Shown here: positions 27,401-42,400 of the stretch, piece after piece | Layout: each line of letters opens with the position of its first letter | How positions within the stretch are numbered: position 1 is the stretch's first letter | Origin: Branchiostoma floridae | Taxonomy: Eukaryota; Chordata; Leptocardii; Amphioxiformes; Branchiostomatidae | DNA length: 64,000 nucleotides | Direction of reading: 5' to 3' | Assembly (NCBI RefSeq): GCF_000003815.2 | Contig: NC_049984.1 | Location: forward strand, 20,595,498-20,659,497 | Position numbers and translations under genes: made by a program | Notes under the pieces: model-generated | Databases searched by the model: none | What the model saw: the letters and a program-made list of their open reading frames with translations, nothing else | Told to the model about the DNA's origin: nothing

Positions 27401-30400
27401 AATATGATGACCATCCATTTGGGACATCTGTATGGTTTGTTTGTTTGTTTGAACCTTTATTTATTCATAAAAGCTCAAATCGGCCTGCAGGCCGCTTTTC
27501 ATTGAGGTCATGAGGGAAGAGGCAAGGGTCAGACAAAGTATATAACAGAGATAAAGTTACATCGTTAAGTCTTATACGTCTATATCCAGTTGTAGAGATT
27601 GAATTGTATTTGAATAAAATACATGATAGAAACTGCTACATGATTGAACTGGTGAACAGGTGATGTTCTTTCCTCCAGGTGATGATTGTTATCAAGTACT
27701 TGTTCCAGTTTGACTTCTTCCCGTGGAACAACAAAGTCCTAGAGATCAACGATGACCCATTCTGGCCCCCCCGCATCCTGGGCATTGAGAAAAAGGATTC
27801 ATTTGTTGTAGTGGACCTGGCACTGCTTCTTGCACTTTTCTTCCATCGATCCATTCTGAAGGTACTGAGTAACTGTATTTTGTGTCAAGAATTACAATCA
27901 TCATGGTAGAGCAGAACAAATGTATACTATACATGCCAAAGCCACACCAATTTGTGGGCTCTTTTATTGATTTATTTTTTTTTTAAATATGGAGCAGCAG
28001 GGCAAAAAAAATTCAGCCAACCTAGTCCTCCCAGTACTATTGTACAGTACATGTAGATGCATCTGTTAAAAATTATGAAAAGTTCAGTTTTGATGTAATA
28101 TGTACTAATGTCATTCGTGGAAAAACAACGAAATATGAATAAATGTCATTCATGGAAAAACATAAACATAGAAGATGTACCGGAATGTTATGAAACCACT
28201 TGTATACAAATGAAGTACACAATGGTAAGATTGTGAAAATTTCCTGAATGGAAGGTGTAGAGAGGTGGTATGCCTAAACACCTCAAATGACTGTATGCAG
28301 TGTACATGGGGCAACAACCTTGTGTGACACTCTGGATACATTGTTTATGCATTTATGAATAAAAAATGCAGCAAGTCCTAAGTATTTACCAGTTATTTTG
28401 AGTTAGTCTGCCAGGTTAAGATCAAAGCAATTACAATGTAGCTTGGTGCCATATTGGATCGTTAGTGTTAGGAGTCTGCATGGTGAAGTTCTCCATTCCT
28501 TCTTCAGTATATTTAGCACTTGCAATTTTTGAAGATTCATAAATGCATGAACAAGGTATCCAAAGTGCCACACAATGTCATTGCCCCAATCATGTACACT
28601 GCTATTATTAGAGTCTTTTGAGGTGGAGAGGTGAACCCAGAACCATCTGATAAGTAGTGCATGGCCTAACAATTATAATTGATTAAAATGATAGCCTATA
28701 TGACATTGTGTAGATTGCATGACATGTGTATTGTTAAGTTTTTAGGCTGTCAATCTAATCTGGTATCATGGAAACTTCTGATGATGGTGAAAAATTTGGA
28801 TGGTATGAGTAGATATTTGTTTGGTGTTGGATTGACAGGATGAAAACTGAACACTTGGTTAACTGATTGACCTTCAGTTGCCCAACCTAAGTAGTGTGTG
28901 TGATTGATGGAGAGTTGTTAGGACATGTAGTAGGGGCAGGGAACTGGTTCATCATACCAGCACAAAACTGTTGTTGTTGGACTAGTCCGAAAAATGCATG
29001 TGCGTCACGAATTTTGTTTGTTGTGCCATGATTTTGAAAATAAGCAAACAATATCGCCAGGTGTCCATACATTTTGAGGAATAGTCATCTCTACCAAGTT
29101 TCTACAATCAAATATAACGTTACAGAGGCAGACACCCTTACTTACATCAAGGAGCTTTTATCATATAAAAGCTCCTTGCTTACATGAAGATTTTAAAATG
29201 CCAGCGGGATTTGGATACTCCCTCCATGATAGACAGAATTTGAATGTCACATTGATAGAGCTCTCAAAGTTTTTGGAAATGATAAGTTACATTGTAAGTT
29301 ACCTGATGGGTATAGCAGAAAACAGCTGAGTCTGATAAAGTTTTGGTATACGTGTATTATATAACTGCCAATTTCCATTGTCCCTCTGTCACTGGGACTG
29401 CCATATTTATATTACTAACGTCTGTGGGACTGTTTCTGCCATGATACCATGTTCACATGTAGGCACATGGCCTCTGGAAGGATACAGAGTTTGATGATGA
29501 AATGGAGATGGAGGAGGACAGGGACAACCTAGAGGAGAAGCTAGAGCTGCAAAATGACCAACCAGAAAAGAAGGAACCTGATATAGACAAGGTTATCTAC
29601 AACGCTTTTTCACAAGTCAGATAGATGAATGATGAATGTTGGTCAGTGGTGGCCTTAACACCCATTCTCCATTAACATATCCAATTGGGGTTAGAAATGC
29701 TAAAATATGAAGCTCTTCATTAAGCTTACTTAACAGTGTTAACTTGTTCCCACAACTGTTTGCTATCCCTGACAAGTTTTGTAAGGTGGCTTTAATTTAC
29801 TTGTATATCTTTTACATTGTTATTTTACTTTTATTTCTGTGCTATGAAAAAAGCGCATTAACACACAGATGACATTTTCTACAGATTACATTTCATTTTC
29901 TTAAGATATAACGTTACATGTATAACGTTAGTTCTGTTGGCCTTAATTCTAACTCATATTGCATCCGATCCACTTTATCTTATTGTTGTGCCTACTTTTC
30001 TTCTTCAAGCTCAGTTTTGTACACTGATTTATATTCCTAGTATCTACTGGTGACATTAACAAAGTCAGCAATATATAATGACTTCTTCTTCCACTAGACG
30101 AAAACACCTAATATGTAGACGTATGCTGACGGACTCCAATTTGCAACACCTGACGGATGCTGACAAATGCTGACGGATCCCAAAATCAATCACGGATCCC
30201 AAAAAATGACGGATCCCACTTACATCCGCAACGCATTCGTAGGTATCCGTAACTCGCAGTGGATACAAACACAGAACCCGTATTCTTACGTACTTCGCGA
30301 CGGATGCTAACACTGCATCCGTATGGATACTTCCGAAATCACGGACGCTATACGCATACATAAAGCATTCGTTGGTATCCATAAGTCACTAGCGGATTTA

Positions 30401-33400
30401 AACAGTGCATTCGTATGGATACTTACTTTTAATGTAAACAAAAGCATACGTGGTCAGGATTCTTGTTTATCAGCAAAAACTCTTCAGATGCAGACGTATA
30501 CGAATTTGCAACATCTTGACGGATGCTAACGGATTCCCAAGATTACCAAAAATCACGGATTCCATGCACATCAGTAACGCATTTGTTGGTATTCGTCACT
30601 CGCTGTGGATGCAAACACAGAATTCGTATGCTTACGTACTTGGCTAACACAGCATCCGTAAGGATTCTTACTTTTTACGTATGTGTGGCTAGCACTCTTG
30701 TTTTTGCGCAAAATATCATTTTTTTAGAGTGGTTATATCTTTCCCTCTTTTTGTACCTCGGATACCACAGTTTGTACCGTCAATACAAGTGAGACAATCC
30801 ACGTTACGCTAGATACCAGGATACTCGGATTCGTAAGGATGCGCAATGTGTTTTTTTTGCATCCGTGCATAAAAAGATTACCAACAATGCACTGCTCGGG
30901 TGGAGCAGGGGACTCCACCGGAGCAGTGCATTGTTGGTAAACTTGGGATATCTTAAATATGCAACTCTGTATATTTTTGCATCTGTGCACTGCAGAAGTG
31001 TATTGTGGGTAATCCAATCGTTGTCTCTCCGACCAATCAGACTGCACATAGTCAGTTTTAAATAAAGCGGAGATAGTTAGCGTTGTCCGTGAGGACCGTC
31101 ATCTTTTTGTGCCTCAAAATTTGAGTTTTGAAACGTTAAAGTGTAGGAGCTTCTGTAATAGGGTGATGTTGAGTCGGTGACCAAACTCAAGTGGCAGTCG
31201 CTGACGGGACGGCGAGGGACTGAAACAGCCAGCCCTGTTTTTGTATTTCGGCGTCTGGGGCCATTTTACATCACTGTCCTGCGGATCTCATGGTGAGGTA
31301 TGTTTTGTACAATGATTGTTTCCCAACGATACCCGCTTTGAGTTCGTTGTTCTTCCTTGTTGGCTAGTAACGTTAGTTAGAGGTATTTTTGCTTGGGATG
31401 AACAGGATCTTACCAGAAAACGACATAACGGAGCCTTACATTTATAAAACACAAGTCACAAGCATGATACTTGCTGAGTAACTGTTGACTTTAATATTTG
31501 GGACAAATTTGAATCGTCATGAAAACAGTATTTGTGTGCACAATTGTATGTCTCAAGCCTGGTATTTATTCGCAAAGAAACATTCTGTTCCAACTCCTCG
31601 GTTCCAACAAGGACCCAACAGTGTTTACGTGTTTGTTTATGCGCGACGTCCAGCCGGAGATGCAGATAGCACCCTGTCACTAATTATGGATCACTGGATT
31701 GTTGCTGCCGCGCCCTCCCGGGGCGCTTTTTGGTATGGTAATGCGGAATGTGGCTGTGATAATGGCGATATAACACAATCAGATGCATGTCAACGGTTCC
31801 TGCTGTATAACAAACCAATCAACATTTTTCATGTACAACCTAATTGATTCATTCAGTGACGGACCGCTCATTTCTCTATTAAACTCTTTCAAACAAGGAT
31901 GCTTTAGCTACCTCAAAATTTGATGGAATTATTATTTCTCTTTTTCAGAAGGCGGACCGATATTCTCTGACCGTGTCAACAGCTGCAAGAAAACTGGAAG
32001 GGCACACACTCAGGGAGTAACCAGGCTGAAGACAAGTGAAGCAGTCTGTATTAGAGAGGAGCCTTTGTGCTGTTGCGAGAAGCTGAACGTACTGATACTA
32101 TAAGTCATGTTAGTTGTATGTTGAATTGCCAGCTCTATTTCCTATCACTATTCGTATCCTGTAGCCGGATGTGAAAATGTCTTGGAGTTGGACATCGCGA
32201 AGACTTTGATTTTTAAAGGAAACGGATACTCATAGAAGCAAGATTAGCCACAGACTCCTATGTCAGATTTACATATATAAGAATTGAATTGTATTCATAT
32301 TTATCCTATATTCTATTTGGAAGTATAAGACGTCATGTGATAATGGCGGTTAAAGGATTCAACTTTACCCTAACTTAATCAGATAACATCTTGTTGCTTC
32401 TTTATACACGTGAATGTAATTATTTTGACACACATGATATTGTGATTTGTCAAATGCATTAAAGCGATCTTAATTAGCAAAAAATCCCGTTTTGTATTCT
32501 TTAGGATCTAATCATTCTCAATATGCGTATAGATATTTAAAGAAAAAACGAGTATATATCCGCGGAAAACGCCATGTTTGAATTATTTAGGATCATTAGG
32601 ATTAATTCAAATATACGGTTATATTCATTGAAAGGCGATTTAGCATTCGAAGAAAATCCTATATTGGAATTCATTAGCATCCGGATAACTCCAATTATAC
32701 GGCAATATCCCTACAAAAACTATTAGCATTCGTGGAAATTCCTACATTGGAATTCTTTTGGATCCAGATATTCCAAAAAAATACGGCAATATTCTTAAAG
32801 ATGCTGCTTAGCATCCGTGGAAAATCCCATTTTGTGATATGTTTGAGTCTTTTCATTCCGGATGTCAAAAATCAAAATTTCGGATATTTTAGGGATCCAA
32901 CTCGAATCCGTTTGCATTCGCTAGCATTTGTTACAAATACGCAAATATCCCTGCTCGGATATGGCTACATCCGATGCCCTTTCCCCCAGTGTTCTTCTTC
33001 TTCTTGGCCATAATTTATTGTGTGACAGCAATTGTTTAAGTTAACCATTGGAACCTTATCACCCGTTAATGGGCACAGGTTCCTGTGCCATGACAAACTG
33101 ATAAGTCACAAATCTTGGGTTTGAAAGATTGAAATGCTCACAAGTTGTGATCATGATTGGTGTTAGCTTGATAAAGTTAAGTGTTTTCTCTACATAATAT
33201 TCAGATTTTGTTTACAAACTCTTATCAGGCTGAATTGGTCATACTACCAAGCGAGGAGGAGGATAGTGGCAAACCTGGCTCCAAAGGTATGGACTCTTCA
33301 GGGGAGACCATCTCTACAGAAGGTAAGAAGGATGGCTCTGATGCTTTCTCAGCACCGCCAGACTATGAAGAGACACAGAGAGAAGACTTTTCTGTCAGGC

Positions 33401-36400
33401 CTGTTGACATACTGTCTTCTGAGTTGGTCCCAAAGACTCCCACCATGGATGGTAGGGCAGCAGAGTCTACAACAGTAACTACTGAAACTACTGAATGTGG
33501 CACAGGATGTGAGAAAGGTGACAAGGATGCAGATAAGTCACCCCCAGACCTGACTGAGACATCATCGTTTGTTATTACCAGAAAAGCCTCTGTGGGTAAG
33601 TTATTTTTTCTCTTGTTTCACATTATTTTGCAATATTGCCTGCTGTCGTACATTTTGTACACAGGTAACAATGTACAGTGTACCTGTAGCATGTCTGAAG
33701 ATTTCTTTTTCGTACATTAAAAAAGGGAAATTCAATGCTACATTTGTCATTATGTGCTCAATGAGGAGCTTTTAAATCACACAATTCTTACTGTATTCAA
33801 TCAGGAGTCAAATCATACACAACACAATCCATTTGATAATAGATCAGGTTTGATTCAATTTAGGTCAATGGATAAGTATTGTGTGTGATAAATTGGTCAT
33901 GTGATTGAAAATATTAGGGTTTCCTGTCTTTAGTCGTATTGCCCAAATATTCATTACTAATGTCTATATTATACTTTGCCTCCTCTCCTACTGTACAGGA
34001 AGAGAATGCTATCCAATAAATGTGAGCAGAAATTAGTCCAACCTTGAAAAATCTGGGTGCTAATTCCTTGCATTGACTTAAATTTCTTTGCTGCCTAGAG
34101 AGTTTCACTGATGACAAAGGTAACAATAATGAAGAACGAGATGAGGAGAGTCAACGAGAGCAGAATAAGAGGAAAATAAAGCTTGTCACTCGAGAGCAGA
34201 TAATAGAGCTCACAGAAAAGTAAGTAATCTGTGTACAGTTTGTATGTGATTAGCTTTGCCAAGAAGGTAACCTGTTATGTGTTCAAATTCGTCAGTGCAT
34301 TTGTCTGTCTGTGTCAATGATAAATGAGAAGTACTGGATGAATTGCCTTGATATTTTGTACATGTGTGCGGGTTCATTTGGATGAAACCTCAAAGTTATT
34401 ATATCTTCGTTAATACACTACGACTGGATAAAAATGGAGATTTACTTTTGGACGTTTTGAGTGACAACCATCACTCTTCTTCAGCGTCACTTGAATGAAC
34501 TGGCAGTACATCTAACTAGTAGTAGAAAACGGTGGAACATGGAAAGATTGTTTGCAAAATTAACGTGACTTATATGAAAATCATGTTTAGATAGGTTCCT
34601 GTGTTAAGACAATACCATAGGACAAGTTGGATGTCACTCAAAATGTCCAGAAGTAAATCTCTGCTTTTAAAGTTTTATTCAGTTGTAGATATTGAATTGT
34701 ACAAAAATGTATTTGAATATTGTTTTCCTTGATGTGAGAAACTTCTTCTTCGTATTAAACGTAAATACACCACTTGAAAACTAAAAAAATTTTGTCTTTC
34801 TGAAAAAATTGCAATTATAAAAAGTGGTAACGGGGGCCGCCCTAAGACTGTTCCCGTCGTAAGACGGTTCCCGTCGTAAGACGGCACGGATTTTTTGCTG
34901 ATCTTATTATCCATAAGTACACCGTGTTTGTTACCACTGACTATGCTGATTACAAAGGTAAATAAACCAAGTCCATGCACACAGCTTTAATTTGCATTCC
35001 AAGTATACTTTAACATATTTACTTCATGTTTTTTTTTTAAAACAGAATTCTAACAGTAATGTTGACAGTGCTGAATCACTGCGGTCACCGGCCTCTGCGT
35101 ATTGGCGGCTCGTGTCGCTAACTATACGAACTCTTCCAAGCAGTCACACAACTGCCATGATACACATAAATAAAGCTCCATAAAACACTATGAATATGGG
35201 TCTTCAAATGTTTGTTGAGTAGAAAAGCAACCAAAAGGAAGTGACATAAACATTGCCACCATTGTACTCCCAAGGGAGTGTGGCCGTGAAGGTGGCAGAC
35301 TAGTCTAGAGAACGCTCCAAAGATTTATTTGACTGTAACAAATGATTCGTGCTGCCTATGAAAATAAGACTTGATAGAGAGATGTAGATGATATTTTCAT
35401 ATAATCAGACAGAGTTTTGTTGATGTTGGCGGTGTCGTTTTTCCGTAATGGTTTTTTTAGTCGGGCATTCACAATCAGTGCATTTAGCCCATTGCCCGTA
35501 AAAACATCAGCTGGATTGTTCTAGGTACAGCCTTCCTCATATGAGACAAGAAGTACATACAGTCACGATTTTACTGTCAAAAGAAAGCTAAAATATCATA
35601 CTATTAATTCTTTTCTGTGTACTTAAATTTACCACTTTACTTCTGATCGATGAAGAGAGCAAAATGCACAAAATTGGAAGGTTACGTACACGAAATTGTC
35701 TCACAGTGTTTGCAGCTTGTACGCAGTGCGAAAAGTTCATGAACCACATGAATGCATTTCTTATTCCAGTATGTTGTTCAAATCTATGTGTAAAAAATTC
35801 AGTCATCAAAATTTGACCACTCTCAGGCAACTAGCGATGGAGCGCCATGAGTTTGAGCGCAAGAAAAAGCGTACCGTGTTGGGGCACCTCCCGTTATGTG
35901 TGTTTTTTAGTAACATTCCAACTAGTCAGTGAATATTGCACTCTGATAATAAGGCTTTTGCAGGCAGGCTTTTGGAAGTGTAGCAGCCTGCCCCTTGGCT
36001 TTAAAAAGTATTTACAGCTCTAGGGATGGCAGTGGTCTCATTCTTTTGTCTTCCTCATACAGGACAAAAAAGTTCTTCAACCCGGTCTTTCTGTTCTACT
36101 ATCGGCTACTTCATCCCAAGTACAGTGCAGTGACCGATGTATATGTGCTGATTTTCCTGTGTGACTTCATAAACTTTATCATCGTGATCTTTGGATACTG
36201 GGCATTTGGGGTGAGAACGTCATGTTATGATTTTTGTAATCATTTAATAGAAAATGCTTTTAAATGATTAATGCTTTTTTGATAGCTCTTACATTAAGTC
36301 CAAACAATATTGGCCTTTAACTCTTTTTTTCGCATGGTAAGTTGAGTTTCCTATCCTGTCGTTGTTACACAATCCTATCAAACAGCAAGACTGTACCCAT

Positions 36401-39400
36401 TGAAATTAGCCTTCAACAAAGAAGGCAGCAGATTCTTTTTGCCTGTTCTGATAGGATTTCAGGGCCAATAAGCTAAACCATAGTCAGTGGTATTACCAGC
36501 TAAATAGTGGCAGCGACCAGTTCTGTCTCGATAGCGCTGTTTTTGTTGGAGGTGTTCAAAACAGAACCATGATCAAATGGATGGGCTTCAGGATATATCC
36601 ATTAACCATTGACTCCAATTGCTGCTGATTTTGTCAAAAGCCATTTCTCATCATGTGTAAATGTTGGAACATTTTTCTTCCAGAAACATTCTGCTGGAGC
36701 AGACGTGATGTCATCCATCTCTGAGAATCAGGTAGACTTATACTGTAACTTGTACAAAAAAAGCACTAGCAAAGAGTTAAACATAACCAGACAGCTTAAC
36801 CTGCTCTATTCAATTCGATCATGCTTGACAGGAACATGTGGCGACACTGGTGTCACCTCTCCGAGGATGAACTGAACTGAACTGAACTGATTCATGCCTG
36901 AGCAATTGCAGTTGATCTTAAAAACTGCAATTAGCAACAAGCTGGTTGGTTAATGTACGTCTTTGCAAGTACATTTTTTTTGCGCAACAAATTACAGATG
37001 GTCAATTTTTTTTGCTATGAAGAACAAAATGTCTTTGGCTTATCTGTGGAGTATATTGTGTCCAAACTTAAGACTTGCCACTGGTCTTAAATGAATTCAT
37101 ACCTCTTATTGTATGTTTCCCTAGTAACCCATATAAAACTAGACAGGCCCCGTTTGCAAGCATATACAGCATATTCCAAGCATCTCCCACCCCATGCAAA
37201 AATGAACTGTTCCAAAAGTGAATTTTAAAAGAGTCAACCCCCATGTGAGAATTTACTCTTTGCAAGGCCCCTTACAGTTGAAATGGACCAGTGCAGAAAC
37301 GCTTCCACTAAAAAAGATGGACTTTGCCTGGCAATCACCATGGTCCAAAATTGAATTTTAAGAAATTCACCCTGCACGAGAATGGACCCATTCAGTGGTA
37401 CCAACATGTACCGCCACTCCATAAACAGGTTGGGCAACACTGGGGATACAGGACCTCCCATGGCTGTAACACAGTCATCACTGAAGACCAGGACAAAGTA
37501 GGTCAAGAGGGCCCTACCAACCTGATGAAACCATTTCTGGAGACTGAGATATTGATTGCTGGTGTTTAATTTGTGTTATGTCCTCCTGTGGCTTCTTTAA
37601 TTATTATTGCCAAGGAGGTTATCCTAAAGATAGTGACACAGAGAATTGACAGCACGTTTAGGATAAAATTAGTATGATCATGCCAGTATGTGTACAAAGG
37701 AGGGACACAGAGAGAGAGTCTGATCATGACAGGACCCACCTTAGACTAACATTTCGCATCTCATGCTACTTACGAGGGGCGGTCAATAAGTAATGCCCCT
37801 GACCCACTTTCAGTCGTCTGATCTATATGAAACTTTGTATGTGTAATGATTCATATCTGTATAGCTTATGTTGCAAAAAACAGCTCTGAACTAATTGTGG
37901 TTTCTGATTTACTGGAGTTTGAACTGAGTCAGGTGCGAAATGGACCAGGTGTGAAATGGAACCAATTGAGTGTCGCGCAGTGATCCAGTTTTTGTATTTG
38001 AAAGGACGCACACCAAAGAAGACTTTTGATGAAATCGCATCCTGAATTCAAATATGGCCGGAAGTCTGTGGAAACAGCTCCCAGACCTGGTCGTCCCTCT
38101 TCTGCCATTGATGAGGCATCTGGTGTCCTAAAAAAACGGTGTCCAGAGCTGCATCAAACGATGGGAGAAATGCATAACTCTGGGTGGTTCCTATGAAGAG
38201 AAAGACTGATAACTGTGCCAAGTTTCATTAATCTCCTTTACTCATTATAGTACAATCATAATGTTACAACCATGTTATGATAGGCACATGTATTAACGTC
38301 TACTAGGTACATGGAAGCTGTGGTTTTCATTGCAACAACGATTTTCAATTCTTAACAATTTAAATTACTAAATGTTATGTTATCCTCCACAGGTACCTCT
38401 GCCCTTTTTGGTGATGCTCCTGATCCAGTTTGCCATGATTGTGGTGGACAGGGCCCTCTACCTCAGGAAAAATGTACCAGGAAAATTCATCTTTCAGATT
38501 GTCCTTGTCATTGGTGTACACCTTTGGATGTTCTTTGTTCTCCCTGGTTTCACGGACAGGTAAGATTTCACAGAATGACTGTGAGACTACGTGAATGTAT
38601 TATCAACACGACTGTATATGTTATCTGAGTAACTGTTGATGTTGCAAGATGGTTAATTGCCTAACTTCGTTCTACGTCTTAATAGCTTGTGATTCATTCA
38701 GTACAAAGTCATTGTAACAAAAACAATTCTGTTCCTCTTCCAACCAGGCCCTTTGTGGAGAATTCCCCAGCTCAGCTGTGGTACTTTACCAAGTGTGTTT
38801 ACTTCGGACTATCTGCTTACCAGATCCGCTCTGGGTACCCCACCAGAATTCTAGGAAACTTTCTTACCAAAAAGTACAACTACATTAACCTTTTGCTGTT
38901 CCAAGGGTAAGCCAAAGAATTTGTACATCAGATTTTAAGGCCATGTTGATTTGAATATGATTATATAATAAATTATTAATATGTTTTTTTATGGATGACA
39001 TTTGCATGCACATCAATTTAGGCCGTTTCCAAAAAGAAAGAAAAAACGTTTTCAACCATGCTGTAAATCTTACTAGGCAGCTGCAAAATGAGCAAATATA
39101 TGCTGAAAGGGTAAAAAGGGTATATTGGGAAACATATGTCATAGAATGCTAACATCAATTCCAAGGTCAAAGAGGAAGACAAATATTATGAAGAATTTAT
39201 CATTCGGTCATTTGTTCAACCTTCCTGCACTAAATAGATTTAAAAGTAAAGGCACCTTGCATCAGATTTAGGGTTCCCAGAGATAAATATACTATTAAGG
39301 TATTTTTCATGCTTATAGCAACTTTAAGAATTTTCAAAAAGGACAGTTTTGAATTCTTTTTTATACAAATAAACCATTCCTATATGTATGAATTGTGCAT

Positions 39401-42400
39401 ATCTTGTAGCTGAAAAGGAAGTCTTCAATATTTTATGCTTTATAAGACACAGGTTTCCTCCCCTTACATGTAGGGTCAATGCATAGTAATTTAGTTGTTA
39501 ACATGATTATTCCGGTCATGCTCACCAGTAAGTAGAGTGTTGCATACAATGTACATCATAAAGCACAGATTCTTGGGGTTAATTTATCTGTATGCCGCTG
39601 TTACATGAAGATGATTTAGCATGAACTCCAAGGTATATATATACACTGTATGTATACTGGAATGTCACCTAGAATTTCCTCTTAACAAGGTGATTTTTAA
39701 CCTCCTTGCTCTTAAGATTCACGCACCAGCACAAAAAGATTATAACTGACTATACATGTAATCTTTTACCAAATGTTTACATGCAAAATAATTAGCGTCA
39801 TTCGGTTCTAACAGCTTGTACAATGTACATTTCTACCTAGTTTCCAAGTAGTTCCATTTTTAGTGGAATTACGGTATGTGATGGACTGGGTGTGGACGGA
39901 CACAACACTGGGGCTGTCCAGCTGGCTACAGATGGAGGACATCTATGCAAACATCTTCTGTCTGAAATGCATGAGAGAGGCTGAAAAGGTCTGTTACCGG
40001 AGTAGCCTTCAGACGATATATTTTCTTATTAAAACAGGAATGATCCAACGTTTTTTCTGTCAGCTGGAGGGATATAAAGTGACCAGATGTACCATGGGTT
40101 CTCCCAACATGCCGCACATACATAAGATTGGCAATTAAAACATTATTGCAATGGCGACGATTGTCATGTACAGGAGGTGAATATAAGACAAATGAAACCT
40201 GAAAAATAATTGACTGTTCCTGATAATGAAATTCTTTTGTTTTCACTGTCAACAGGATATTCCTGTCATGTAGATATTTTTCCTGCTGGTTCTGAGACAA
40301 CATCTAGCTTGTCTTGGTAATTGAAGAAGGGTATGAAGGGTATTGAGCAGTCTATATACAAGTACAAACTTGATGTATTTATGACCCCTTCCTAAAAATA
40401 AGGACATTAATGTTATACTTGTGACGGAACAGCATCTAAAAACATTGTAACGGCCACACACTGTTTTAGAAAACAGGTACACATAAGGAATTCTCTGAGG
40501 ATTGTAACCACAGAGATAGCAATCTTCTTTGGTTACAAACCAGTCAGCTACTCTGGACTAACGAGCTCTTAAGTGATGTCTACCTCTTTCTCTTGTTACC
40601 AACTTTCTGCAGTGGTCTTTCTATAATGTGACTGCCACTCCTTTTTGACTGGCACAACACTATGTTTGTCTTTCTGAGTTTGGAGAAAATGTGTGTTTTT
40701 CTATAAATCTCAAGGAAATGTGATGAAATTGTGCAAAGTCTACCTATATACAATATCAAGTGCTCCATCTGAGGAACTGATTTGCATAGTATATGTGAAA
40801 ATTGCAAAACTGCTTGATGGGAATTTTATACTTGAGACACATGTATGTTAGTCAATGATGAACATCACCATACATAAATCATGTGAATGTGCAAGTCATT
40901 TGCAAAAAATTTACAAAAGCTATAAATATTTCCTGGAGGTATGAGGTTGCGGAACTCTAGTTTATAATAACTTATAAATGGTTTCCATAGGGGATTCTAG
41001 TACAGTAACTGTGTTGGTCCCCATTGTTCTTCCCTTTTGTTTGTACCCAAGTAAATGAGATAATGATATAGAACTAATAGTACCCAAAATCTAGTACCCA
41101 TTGTGCAGTTAAGTAAATTGTTGATGATGCAGATATTAATGTCCAGAAACTTTAATGTTGTATTTTTGTCCACTATTCACCGTATCAATGTTGCCTTGAA
41201 AGATATTGGCACAGGAAGCCAAAATGTATTTTAGCAAAACACGCAAAAATTATGCTAATGCTTTTTTAAGTGTTGAGTTTGTAAAAACTTTTTTATTATT
41301 GTCTCCATCCATATTGAAACTTGGCTTCCTGGAGGTTGTTGACTCTATTTCCAAACTGGTTGGTATTAACAGCAGGGTTAAGACAACCATTTTGGATTTG
41401 GAAGCCCTGTCTTTTTGTAGCTCAACAGAAGTACTCTATGCTTTATTTATGAACCAGGTCCTGTAATTTGGTAGACTGTATGTAATCTAAGCATAATGCA
41501 TTAGGAAATCAGCTCAAACTTTATAATGCTGAACATTTGGGGCTGAATAGATTGGCCCTACATTTGTATAATGTTATGTATATAACACATCAACAAGTAA
41601 CTTGACTATTGAAGGAGGACCTGGGCATACCTGTCAGATTGACTTCAAGTCATTTCTACGATCTCAATTTTTTTTCAAAATATGTCTTTGTCTGATGTTG
41701 TCATGCTACTATTTCATAGTAAGCTAACATGTATTGACATCTGCTTCTTTGCCAAGATGATTATGGTTACAACCTGTGATGTAAGAATGTTGGTAAAACT
41801 TTCTTTTCCAGAGATATCCCATTCCAAGGGGCGTTAAAAAGAAAGCCATGGTGAAGTATGGCGCTGGTGGACTGCTTGTGTTTTTACTGATTATCATCAT
41901 CTGGTTCCCCCTGCTCTTCATGTCACTTGTCAACACAGCAGGGCTGCCCAACCACCCGATAGATGCCACTATTGAAATCGCGATGGGAGGATATCAGGTG
42001 AGTGCTGCTGGATATACCATATATAACGTTCATGTTACTGTATGTACATTGTAGTAAGCATGCAGTTTGAAAAGCAGATCTAGACTAGTTTGGAGCAAAA
42101 TGATACTAGTCTTTTTTCCCTGTCACACATGCACACACGCGTTACACACACAGACACACACACAATATTCTACACATCCATATCAGCAAGCAAACATGAC
42201 AGATATAAACAAGATGGCAGACACCAATAAGCAGACACAATGATGCCATAAAGGGTTGTTTCACTGGACTGGGTATATATATACTGTTGTAGTATGCTGA
42301 GATTTGACGATGCGGACGTAATACATTGTACCTTCACGGTACAGTAGTGTCTGTGAACAGGTGTCGGGAACGAACCCCAATGTGCTGGTTGGAAATGTGA

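Noticed and set aside
30065-30792. Long frames on both strands in the GCATTCG region
   Set aside because: They mirror the tandem repeat period and read as repeats in any frame.
31485-31847. 120-codon open frame in Piezo intron 13
   Set aside because: No recognisable domain, and it falls between the two candidate exons of the intronic transcript. Length is within chance for this GC-richer patch.
33181-33228. ATG-initiated upstream extension of Piezo exon 14
   Set aside because: The sequence before CTTATCAG is a pyrimidine-rich acceptor region, and exon 13 joins in phase at 33229.
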